This document shows, piece by piece, positions 1 through 4,761 of a DNA stretch of 5,056 bases. The notes beneath the pieces are model-generated. The model saw nothing but the letters and a program-made list of their open reading frames with translations, had not been told where the DNA came from and did no database searches. Origin of the DNA: Cryomorphaceae bacterium. Its GTDB lineage: Bacteria; Bacteroidota; Bacteroidia; Flavobacteriales_G; Salibacteraceae. Position 1 is the stretch's first letter. Each line of letters begins with the position of its first letter. The translations under genes and the position numbers were made by a program. The stretch spans positions 1-5,056 of the forward strand of contig PXEK01000348.1 in assembly GCA_003564735.1 (NCBI GenBank). Reading direction: 5' to 3'.

Positions 1-132
1 AAGTTGCGGTGGAAGTGAAAAGTCAGCTTTTAAGTCCTCTGTTAACGAGTTGATTTCAATCCTTGTTTGTCTGGATGTTGCGGTGGAAGCGAGCAGGAAG
101 CTTTTCTGTTGATCGGTAAGGTGTATTTTCAT
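1..132 (-). CDS. 5' end of unrecognised reading frame (partial)
   Basis: An ATG at 132 opens a frame that stays open for 44 codons to the window edge, so the 3' end is missing. The peptide begins MKIHLTDQQKSFLLAS and continues as a polar, mixed-charge sequence with no signal peptide, membrane segment or motif that I recognise. It lies 66 bases downstream of the beta-barrel gene on the same strand, which would allow co-transcription. The same frame is also open back to the TAA of that gene (199-201) with no other ATG, GTG or TTG, so ATG 132 is the only reasonable start. A 16-bp direct repeat (3-18 and 77-92) lies inside it with a period that is not a multiple of three, so the two copies are read in different frames. 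That weakens the coding case. The call rests only on the open frame and its position; no function is proposed. Confidence 0.35.
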   Translation of the reverse strand, partial: MKIHLTDQQKSFLLASTATSRQTRIEINSLTEDLKADFSLPPQL

Positions 133-159
133 CTGCCCTGTGCCGGTGGTTTGGGGTTC

Positions 160-198
160 TGAACGAAATAAAAAATGAAGAGCTCCGGCACTCTGTGT
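160..198 (-). terminator. Weak candidate terminator after the beta-barrel gene
   Basis: Read on the minus strand just after the stop codon, AGAGT (190-194 side) can pair with GCTCT (179-183 side), one pair being a wobble, around a six-base loop. A T-rich run, TTCATTTTTTATTT, follows. The stem is only five pairs, so it may be fortuitous. If real, it would separate the beta-barrel gene from the reading frame that starts at 132. Confidence 0.2.
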
Positions 199-858
199 TT
201 AATCTTCATATTCTTCGAAAATTTGACGGGGCAGGGAAATCCTCAAGTTTACGGAGTAGAAGATGTAATCGCGATCGATGTGTTGGGTAAAGTTGCCGCG
301 CTCGTTGTACCTGCGGAAAATTGCACCGCCGCCAAGACTCACGTAAGAGCTGAGGTTGAGAAAGGCCTGTACGCCGCCCTCTGCCGTGAGGGTGTTGTCT
401 CTAAGCAGCGTGGGTTCGCGACCTTCCCACGTTACGTAGCGGTCTTTATAGCTAAAAGTGGTGAATCCCACACGGAGGGGAAAGGAGAGGTTGACGATTC
501 GGTTTTTGGCGATCATGATTTCGTTGTGAAAGCCCCAAAAGGTTTTTCTGAACGCGGGGGTAACGGCCTGCGGATCGGTATCGATAAAGGTGCGGGAGTT
601 GGATACGCCGTTTACGTTAAAACCCACCATCCAAAAGTCGTTGAAGGTTACCCCCATCGTAAAGCCGCCGCCAAAGGTGGGTTTGTTTTCAATTTCGGTT
701 TGAAGAAAATGCAGGTCGAATTCAACTTCGGTAAGTTCGAGCGGATTGTTGGAGAAGATCCCTCTACGCAGTTTGTAACGTTCGGGATCTTGGGTGTTTT
801 GGGCGGTAACGCAAACGGGTATGGATATCGCGAGTAAGAAATATAGGATTGATTTCAT
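199..858 (-). CDS. Exported small outer-membrane beta-barrel-like protein, unknown function
   Basis: This 219-residue protein begins MKSILYFLLAISIPVCVTAQ, a clear signal peptide with a probable cut near VTA|Q, so it is exported. The mature part alternates hydrophobic, aromatic and polar residues and contains Gly-rich turns (for example FGGGFTMGVTFNDFWMVGF). This fits an integral outer-membrane barrel of perhaps eight strands, but I recognise no named family. The C-terminus is acidic (EEYED) rather than ending in an aromatic residue. I chose ATG 858 over a TTG at 882 because 858 places the signal peptide at the N-terminus and has an A-rich leader (ACACTACAAAA), as is usual in Bacteroidetes. 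A long open frame on the opposite strand is a codon-register shadow. No operon partner lies upstream; degenerate tandem repeats occupy 906-948. Export is well supported; the barrel fold is an inference. Confidence 0.8.
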   Translation of the reverse strand: MKSILYFLLAISIPVCVTAQNTQDPERYKLRRGIFSNNPLELTEVEFDLHFLQTEIENKPTFGGGFTMGVTFNDFWMVGFNVNGVSNSRTFIDTDPQAVTPAFRKTFWGFHNEIMIAKNRIVNLSFPLRVGFTTFSYKDRYVTWEGREPTLLRDNTLTAEGGVQAFLNLSSYVSLGGGAIFRRYNERGNFTQHIDRDYIFYSVNLRISLPRQIFEEYED

Positions 859-905
859 TTTTGTAGTGTTATTTGGTGTCAAATTTCGGGAATTTTTTTG
901 ATTCG

Positions 906-948
906 GACGGTGGTTTTAGACGCTGTTTTTGGGGACGCTGCTTTTAGA
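906..948. repeat. Three degenerate tandem GACGSTG-TTTT units
   Basis: Units are 906-918 (GACGGTGGTTTTA), 919-933 (GACGCTGTTTTTGGG) and 934-948 (GACGCTGCTTTTAGA). The second and third match at 12 of 15 positions. They lie 48-90 bases upstream of the beta-barrel start codon, so they could be a regulator-binding array or simply a decayed tandem duplication. No protein is known to bind this motif. Confidence 0.5.
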
Positions 949-1092
949 TTTAGTCCGGCGGAGCTTATTGACAGTTCAATATAAACGTGCATGGGCATAT
1001 GCTTTGGGAAAACAGGAGACTTTACATGTTTTCTACCGTAAAAAAAATCCCCGAAGCTTTTACTTAAACAAAGACGGAGGGTAATTTGGAAA

Positions 1093-1112
1093 CAGGCGCA
1101 ACCTGTCAGGTC
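1093..1112 (+). repeat. REP-like palindromic element, upstream copy
   Basis: The 20-mer CAGGCGCAACCTGTCAGGTC contains the imperfect palindrome ACCTG-T-CAGGT. It matches 2024-2043 at 18 of 20 bases in the same orientation, the differences being C/T at 1099 versus 2030 and C/T at 1112 versus 2043. An alternative fold pairs ACAGG (1092-1096) with CCTGT (1102-1106). The 13-base core, AACCTGTCAGGTC, recurs three more times downstream of the transposase. The element lies 100 bases before the transposase start and is a candidate substrate for it. Confidence 0.75.
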
Positions 1113-1212
1113 AAAGGACTTTAAAAAGTTAAAAACATGATAATACCGACAAAACCATTTAGTAACAAGTTGCTTTATCGTAATTTGGGCGCTGAATTTA
1201 ATATTTCAAAAA

Positions 1213-1815
1213 TTGAGTAAATATACAGAGCAACTCTTAGAAGATTGTTTTTATCACATTTACAATCGAACAAATGGGAACGAAAATTCTTTTTTGGTCA
1301 CGAGAGCCAACACTGTGTTTTTAAGAGGGTTAGAAAAGTATATTTTACCCTATTGCCAAATCTACGCCTACTGTCTTTTGCCTAATCATTTTCACTTGGT
1401 TCTTAGGATTGAGAGCAACTTAGCATTTCGAGTCATTAAGTCCGGAAAAACTAGAAATAAGAGTCAAGAGGTGTCTGATTTCCTTCCGCTTCAATTCAGT
1501 AAATGGTTTAACTCCTATTCGAAATATTTTAATTCAAGGTACCAAAGAAAAGGAAGTCTATTTACCAGGCCGTTTAAAAGAAGACGAGTTTCAGATATTG
1601 TATATCTGAGAAAGCTCATACACTATGTCCACTATAATCCGGTTGAAGCGAAGCTATGTCTCAAGCCTAATGATTGGGTTTTCTCTTCCTATCAAGCTAT
1701 ACTATCAGATAAAAAAACTCAAGTTAGCAAAAATGAGGTGATTGAACTATTTGACAATAAAGATAACTTTATTTATTGTCACAACATAGAACCAAAACTA
1801 TCAGGTTTGGAGTAA
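1213..1815 (+). CDS. REP-associated tyrosine transposase (IS200-like, HUH family)
   Basis: This 200-residue protein is full length for the RAYT group of the IS200/IS605 (Y1_Tnp) superfamily. These are HUH single-strand DNA endonucleases that cleave and rejoin REP hairpins through a phosphotyrosine link. Visible motifs are FYHIYNR at residues 13-19, the metal-binding HUH motif in PNHFH (H59 and H61), a helix with candidate catalytic tyrosines Y102 and Y105 in FNSYSKYFN, the conserved HYVHYNPVEAKL near 137-148, and WVFSSY at 155-160. The start is TTG 1213: the frame is open back to a TAA at 1141 but has no ATG, and this start leaves the short N-terminal lead expected before the FYHIYNR motif. 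The gene is AT-rich relative to its neighbours. It is convergent with the envelope operon and surrounded by copies of AACCTGTMAGGTY, its likely DNA target. No frameshift or missing catalytic residue is seen. Confidence 0.9.
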   Translation: MSKYTEQLLEDCFYHIYNRTNGNENSFLVTRANTVFLRGLEKYILPYCQIYAYCLLPNHFHLVLRIESNLAFRVIKSGKTRNKSQEVSDFLPLQFSKWFNSYSKYFNSRYQRKGSLFTRPFKRRRVSDIVYLRKLIHYVHYNPVEAKLCLKPNDWVFSSYQAILSDKKTQVSKNEVIELFDNKDNFIYCHNIEPKLSGLE

Positions 1816-1912
1816 AAAAGCGGGATTTCCAAGCGGGCTGCGCTTTAAACCTCAAATCTATTTATTAACTAAATCATTCCCAAATACTTACGGATTATTG
1901 ACGATGCGGTGC

Positions 1913-1961
1913 AAACCTGTAAGGTCTTTGGAGTTGGGAAGTTACGAAACCTTACAGGTTT
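1913..1961. repeat. REP-like hairpin with 13-bp perfect stem
   Basis: AAACCTGTAAGGT at 1913-1925 is the exact reverse complement of ACCTTACAGGTTT at 1949-1961, with a 23-base loop between them. Each arm contains the core AACCTGTAAGGTY, differing by one base from the AACCTGTCAGGTY core of the elements at 1093 and 2024. The hairpin lies 98 bases past the transposase stop. It lacks a T-tract, so it is more likely a REP doublet recognised by the transposase than a terminator, although it could also protect mRNA ends. Confidence 0.8.
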
Positions 1962-2023
1962 TCTGGCAAAGTACAAACTCTAGAGTGATTACCTCAATTG
2001 AAAGTTGTTACGTTGTTGGGTGT

Positions 2024-2043
2024 CAGGCGTAACCTGTCAGGTT
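2024..2043 (+). repeat. REP-like palindromic element, downstream copy
   Basis: The 20-mer CAGGCGTAACCTGTCAGGTT matches the element at 1093-1112 at 18 of 20 positions. Its core, AACCTG-T-CAGGTT, is a 6-bp-arm palindrome around a single T. It forms the right boundary of the putative RAYT/REP unit. Confidence 0.75.
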
Positions 2044-2074
2044 GAGTCGGTAAACTGATTTACCTTCACTTTCG

Positions 2075-2110
2075 CCTCAACCTCGACCTCGACCTTGTCC
2101 TTGCCCTCCG
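2075..2110. repeat. Hexamer array, six CCTNNN units
   Basis: The plus strand reads as six consecutive hexamers: CCTCAA, CCTCGA, CCTCGA, CCTTGT, CCTTGC, CCTCCG. The complementary strand is an NNNAGG purine array. It lies beyond the 3' end of the envelope operon. It is probably a slippage-derived spacer, and no coding meaning is apparent. Confidence 0.7.
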
Positions 2111-2138
2111 CCCTAAGCTCTCCGCTATTTGCCTCTGC

Positions 2139-2170
2139 GCCCCCAAACTTCCAAGCCCCCAAACCTCCAA
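2139..2170. repeat. Tandem 16-mer, two C-rich units
   Basis: GCCCCCAAACTTCCAA (2139-2154) is followed directly by GCCCCCAAACCTCCAA (2155-2170), with one mismatch. The minus strand, which is the transcribed sense of the upstream operon, is G-rich with GGGGG runs and further GGG runs nearby. A quadruplex with long loops is conceivable in read-through RNA but not demonstrated. Confidence 0.75.
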
Positions 2171-2254
2171 ACTCTCCCGTTCCATGCAAGCCACGCCACT
2201 CCACCCGCAACGAGTTCTGCTTTTCGCTTTTCGCTTCACCCCCTCAACCCGGCC

Positions 2255-3175
2255 TTACCAATCGCTGTCGTCAAAGTCTCGGGGTTTTTTGATCGTGAAC
2301 ACTCGGGAGATGTTAAACCCGAAGTGTATGTCGCCGTCCAGCGGATTACCCGTGGTTTGCGTGATGAAACCGTTCTCGAACATCGCCGTGGAGTTGGTGA
2401 CGTGCAGCTGAAATACGTGTCCGCCCGTTTCGATGTCCACACCAAGAGATACGGAGTTGTTGTAACGGTCTTGATCGATATGATTGGGCATCACGTAGTA
2501 ATACTCGCCCGTTAAGGCGGTGCGTTTGGTGACCTTGAACCTACCCCCGCCGCCAAAGGCAATAACCGTATTTTCGAACTCCGAACTTTCGATTAAATTG
2601 CGGTGAACTACGGTAGGCATTACCTGAAAGGTGAGTCGGTCACTAAATTTACGACCCAAAATAAACTGATGTACATAGCTGAAACGATGACGCAAGGCGA
2701 AGTTTTCTTGAAAGCTTTGCGCCAATATGTCTTCGCGTAATGTAGTTACCGAGGTAGCCCCCACATAACTCAATGAAACAGGCATCACCCGTGCGCCGCT
2801 GCTTTGTCGCAACAGTTTGGCCTTGATGTACCCGTCATAAGTTTTTTGAAATCCGCTGCGGGCCACACCTACCTGAATGTGCTCGTTAATGCCGTAGTCT
2901 AAGCCTATTCTTACTTGAGCGTTATCTAACCCGAACATGTCGTAGAAGCCCGTATTCACAAACCCGAAACGGTGCTGAATTTTGAAGTCGAGTACGCCCT
3001 CTGCCGTGTTTTCAAGGGAGTGGGAGTGGATGATACGGTTGGTTTTGAAACTCGCCGTAGCGTATTCTATGGTTTCTTCATCACCTTCAATGAGCGACAA
3101 CATATCGTCATCATCTTGGGCGAAGAGCGGCGAGAAAAGAAAAACAAGCAGGGAAATAAGCAGGGCGTTTTTCAT
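2255..3175 (-). CDS. DUF5777-like outer-membrane beta-barrel protein
   Basis: The 306-residue protein starts with a signal peptide (MKNALLISLLVFLFSPLFAQ, cut near FA|Q), followed by an acidic stretch DDDD and then a region that looks like DUF5777. Recognisable pieces are ATASFKTNRIIHSHSLENTA (40-59), a FKIQHRFG strand, YDMFGLDNAQVRIGLDYGI (78-96), VGVARS, and a terminal FNISRVFTI strand near the C-terminus. Alternating strands and Gly/aromatic content support an outer-membrane barrel. It is the last gene of the four-gene operon. Its ATG is three bases after the YceI stop (TAACTCATG), so translation is probably coupled. Proteins of this type commonly neighbour YceI proteins in Bacteroidetes. 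The substrate is unknown; a channel or an outer-membrane partner for the YceI ligand is an inference. The family call is from memory of the pattern, not from a search. Confidence 0.85.
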   Translation of the reverse strand: MKNALLISLLVFLFSPLFAQDDDDMLSLIEGDEETIEYATASFKTNRIIHSHSLENTAEGVLDFKIQHRFGFVNTGFYDMFGLDNAQVRIGLDYGINEHIQVGVARSGFQKTYDGYIKAKLLRQSSGARVMPVSLSYVGATSVTTLREDILAQSFQENFALRHRFSYVHQFILGRKFSDRLTFQVMPTVVHRNLIESSEFENTVIAFGGGGRFKVTKRTALTGEYYYVMPNHIDQDRYNNSVSLGVDIETGGHVFQLHVTNSTAMFENGFITQTTGNPLDGDIHFGFNISRVFTIKKPRDFDDSDW

Positions 3176-3178
3176 GAG

Positions 3179-3742
3179 TTAGCGCTTTAAGGGTTTGTAA
3201 TCGAACTTTACGGTGACTTCAATACTGTTTGCGATTTGGTCGCGTACCGAGGCCGGAATGGTAATATCGTAATCGGCGGGTTTTACCATAAAAACCGATT
3301 CGGCTATGATTTTTCCGTTTTTCGTTACCGTGATGGTGCCTTTTTCTTCAATTTCGCGTGATACGCCGTGCAAGGTAAAGGTGCCCTTTGCCGTAACTTC
3401 GTACGTGCCGGGTTCGGAAAGGTCGGGCTCGTCATCGTATTCAAATGTTCCTTTAAATTCGGCTTTCGGATATTTGTCGCTCTCCACGTAGTCTTCATTG
3501 AAATGCTCCTGCATTAGTGCTTTTTTGAAGGTGAACGATTTCATGGGTACAGCGAATTGCACCTTCCCCGAGGAAATGTCATACACGCTTGAGGCATCAG
3601 AGCTCACCGCTTTAATATCCTCAATAGAAGTGGAAGAGAAGAACTTAATTTTTCCGTCTCGCGTGTAGTATTTTGATTGTGCAAAGCCCGTTGTGATGAA
3701 TGTGGCGAGCAGTGCGGTAAGGATAAAGTTTTTGTAATGCAT
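3179..3742 (-). CDS. YceI-family periplasmic lipid-binding protein
   Basis: The 187-residue protein has a signal peptide (residues 1-21, ending TTGFA) and a mature YceI domain. The fold is known as a lipocalin-like barrel that binds the polyisoprenoid chain of quinones or related lipids. Diagnostic stretches are the segment at 68-98 running from KSFTFKKALMQEHFNEDY through SDKYP to EFKG, GTFTLHGVSREI at 120-131, and a C-terminal DYDITIP plus IEVTVKFDYK strand. Length is normal for the family. It is third in the operon, 12 bases after the OB-fold gene and three bases before the DUF5777 barrel, with an A-rich leader (AAAAATTACGATT) before its ATG. Location between inner and outer membrane suits a carrier of a lipid or quinone-like ligand; the actual ligand is not readable from sequence. 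Confidence 0.92.
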   Translation of the reverse strand: MHYKNFILTALLATFITTGFAQSKYYTRDGKIKFFSSTSIEDIKAVSSDASSVYDISSGKVQFAVPMKSFTFKKALMQEHFNEDYVESDKYPKAEFKGTFEYDDEPDLSEPGTYEVTAKGTFTLHGVSREIEEKGTITVTKNGKIIAESVFMVKPADYDITIPASVRDQIANSIEVTVKFDYKPLKR

Positions 3743-3754
3743 AATCGTAATTTT

Positions 3755-4153
3755 TTATTGAAGCGTACAATCGGAAAGACGCACATCACCGAATAAATCA
3801 TCAAATCCGGTGACCCGACCCTTAACCGTGAGTTCTTGATCGACTTCAAATTCTTGATTTGGATTTTCTTTCATTGCACAAACCGCGCCGTTGAGTATGA
3901 TTTTGGCATTTTCATCATTGCCGTCCAATTCAATGAACGCCCCCGTAATGAGAACGGTTTCATCGCCGAATTTTTGGTTTGCGGCCTCCGTATCGTCTTC
4001 AAAGGCTTGTTGCAACTCTTGAGAAGAGAGTTCGTAAGCGGGTTTTTCTCCGGCGATGTCCCTATGGCTTTTGTTGTACACAAAAAACCATACATAAGCG
4101 AATGCCAATAAGGCCAATACACCTAAAACACCTGTGATTTTTATGATTTTCAT
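3755..4153 (-). CDS. Membrane-anchored OB-fold (tRNA_anti-like) protein
   Basis: The 132-residue protein has one N-terminal hydrophobic segment (about 4-26, MKIIKITGVLGVLALLAFAY onward) that probably anchors it in the inner membrane with the rest in the periplasm. After a short linker come ELSSQELQQAFEDDTEAANQKF (41-62) and strands ETVLITGAF, AKIILNGAVCAM and LTVKGRVTGFDDLFGDVRL. This is the pattern of the small Bacteroidetes OB-fold proteins grouped as tRNA_anti-like (PF12869, from memory). Two cysteines, C92 and C129, sit where the family commonly has a pair and could form a disulfide. Despite the family name, nothing suggests tRNA binding. It lies six bases after the cytochrome-like gene and 12 before the YceI gene. 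It may be an accessory protein for that envelope module; its role is unknown. Confidence 0.8.
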   Translation of the reverse strand: MKIIKITGVLGVLALLAFAYVWFFVYNKSHRDIAGEKPAYELSSQELQQAFEDDTEAANQKFGDETVLITGAFIELDGNDENAKIILNGAVCAMKENPNQEFEVDQELTVKGRVTGFDDLFGDVRLSDCTLQ

Positions 4154-4159
4154 ACGCGA

Positions 4160-4534
4160 TTAATTTTCGGGGGCATCGTCATCCAGCCAAGCTTCAACCT
4201 GTTGTAATTCACAATTTGACAAATTGTGCGTAGGAGGCATATCTTGTCGCTCGAGTACCCTGTTGCGAAAAGCTCCGTTGTTCACGTACGTCATTACCTC
4301 ATTATACGTTTCTAACGAAAGACCACCGCCCGCGTTGTGGCATCCCGACATATTGCAATTATCGGTGAGTAACATGGATATTCCGTTTTCATAGGTGATG
4401 GCTTCCGTATTGCAGGGGTCGTCACTATTGTTTTCTCCGTTGGGAGTCAAATCTTCTTCATTATCGCTGCTGCAGGCTACCGCTGTGAATAATAGAGCGA
4501 TAAATAAGTACGGCTTCATAACTTTATGTTTCAT
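4160..4534 (-). CDS. Cytochrome c-like lipoprotein with CX4CH haem motif
   Basis: The 124-residue protein is a lipoprotein: the hydrophobic segment FIALLFTAVAC ends in a probable lipid cysteine (C21), followed by SSDNEED, an acidic run like Bacteroidetes surface-export signals. The rest resembles the short cytochrome-like domain common in this phylum: NCNMSGCHN (C60, C65, H66) is a candidate haem c site with spacing CX4CH instead of CXXCH, RQDMPP (M99) supplies a likely distal Met ligand, and the end is CELQQVEAWLDDDAP. Cysteines 41 and 108 could pair. ATG 4534 and ATG 4519 (MKPYLF) are both possible starts; 4519 gives a more typical signal peptide length, whereas 4534 adds only MKHKV. It is the promoter-proximal gene of the operon. 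An electron-transfer role is inferred and haem attachment unproven. Confidence 0.82.
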   Translation of the reverse strand: MKHKVMKPYLFIALLFTAVACSSDNEEDLTPNGENNSDDPCNTEAITYENGISMLLTDNCNMSGCHNAGGGLSLETYNEVMTYVNNGAFRNRVLERQDMPPTHNLSNCELQQVEAWLDDDAPEN

Positions 4535-4547
4535 TGCTTTATAACTG

Positions 4548-4555
4548 CGAATGTA
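4548..4555 (-). promoter_or_regulatory. Possible -7 box of the envelope operon
   Basis: On the minus strand TACATTCG matches the Bacteroidetes -7 consensus TAnnTTTG at five of six fixed bases, 13 bases before ATG 4534. No clean -33 TTG/TTTG lies 19-21 bases upstream. If ATG 4519 is the true start, the leader is about 20 bases. Confidence 0.25.
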
Positions 4556-4664
4556 TGAAAATTGTTTTTAGGCGGTGAAACGGAATGGAATAGCATTCGG
4601 GAAGCCTAATCATGTAAGCCAATCCTTAGTGATTGTAAATATTGAAATGACCGGGCAAAAGATT

Positions 4665-4721
4665 TTAGGGGGTTCTGAATGTAAAGGTTGTATTTTAAGT
4701 GGTTATTGGTCAGAACCCTAA
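4665..4721. repeat. Inverted repeat, 9-bp stem plus bulged extension
   Basis: GGGTTCTGA at 4670-4678 is the exact reverse complement of TCAGAACCC at 4710-4718. TTA at 4665-4667 also pairs with TAA at 4719-4721 if the two Gs at 4668-4669 bulge out. The loop is 31 bases. There is no T-tract, so a terminator is unlikely; an operator or a relic of an inserted element is possible. Confidence 0.6.
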
Positions 4722-4761
4722 GGTTTATCGCCGTCCTTTTTCATACCGAATACCCATGTAC

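Larger units (their letters stand above)
883..1212. other. Intergenic region between divergent beta-barrel and transposase genes
   Basis: These 330 bases hold no convincing gene. Present are three degenerate tandem units at 906-948, a perfect GCATATGC palindrome at 995-1002, the first REP-like element at 1093-1112, and a 27-codon frame (ATG 1137 to TAA 1220) that overlaps the transposase start. TAATTTGG at 1181-1188 matches five of the six fixed bases of the Bacteroidetes -7 box and is well placed to serve the transposase, but no good -33 TTG/TTTG lies at the right distance. No clear promoter was found for the minus-strand beta-barrel gene. Confidence 0.6.
1093..2043 (+). mobile_element. Putative RAYT/REP unit bounded by direct palindromic repeats
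   Basis: A 200-codon IS200-like transposase gene is bracketed by an 18/20-identical direct repeat (1093-1112 and 2024-2043), with an additional hairpin made of the same core at 1913-1961. RAYT genes are known to be flanked by the REP palindromes they act on, and this architecture fits. The interior is AT-rich compared with the genes on both sides (transposase lines counted at 23-38% GC; flanking-gene lines at 48-63%). Exact ends cannot be fixed without comparing an empty site. RAYTs are usually single-copy, domesticated chromosomal genes, so the unit need not be an active transposon. Confidence 0.5.
1816..2254. other. Convergent intergenic region with REP hairpin and low-complexity spacer
   Basis: No credible gene lies in these 439 bases between the ends of the transposase and of the envelope operon. 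The first part holds a small hairpin just after the transposase stop (AAGCG 1831-1835 with CGCTT 1841-1845; AAGCGGG also repeats at 1818-1824 and 1831-1837), then the long-stem REP hairpin and the second direct repeat. From about 2060 the plus strand becomes pyrimidine-rich with hexamer and 16-mer tandem repeats, ending in GCTTTTC repeats near 2220-2236. Open frames here give compositionally biased peptides and are rejected. No strong terminator was found for the operon. Confidence 0.65.

Noticed and set aside
175..837. A 220-codon open frame on the plus strand opposite the beta-barrel gene
   Set aside because: The minus strand has a signal peptide and barrel-like pattern over the same span; the plus frame gives no recognisable protein and is explained by codon register.
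880..882. TTG start for the beta-barrel gene
   Set aside because: It adds eight polar residues before the signal peptide; ATG 858 fits better.
1796..1807. A possible fifth REP core, AACTATCAGGTT, at the end of the transposase gene
   Set aside because: It needs a gap and two mismatches to align with AACCTGTCAGGTT and lies in coding sequence; chance is likely.
1831..1846. Rho-independent terminator after the transposase
   Set aside because: The AAGCG/CGCTT stem is only five pairs and is followed by TTAAAC instead of a T-tract.
2095..2515. Several plus-strand open frames across the pyrimidine-rich spacer and the end of the DUF5777 gene
   Set aside because: Their peptides are Pro/Ser-rich translations of tandem repeats or antisense to a clear gene.
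4733..4750. A possible extra array unit about 31 bp upstream of the first
   Set aside because: GTCC and ACCGAA match the half-sites too poorly to count as a unit.
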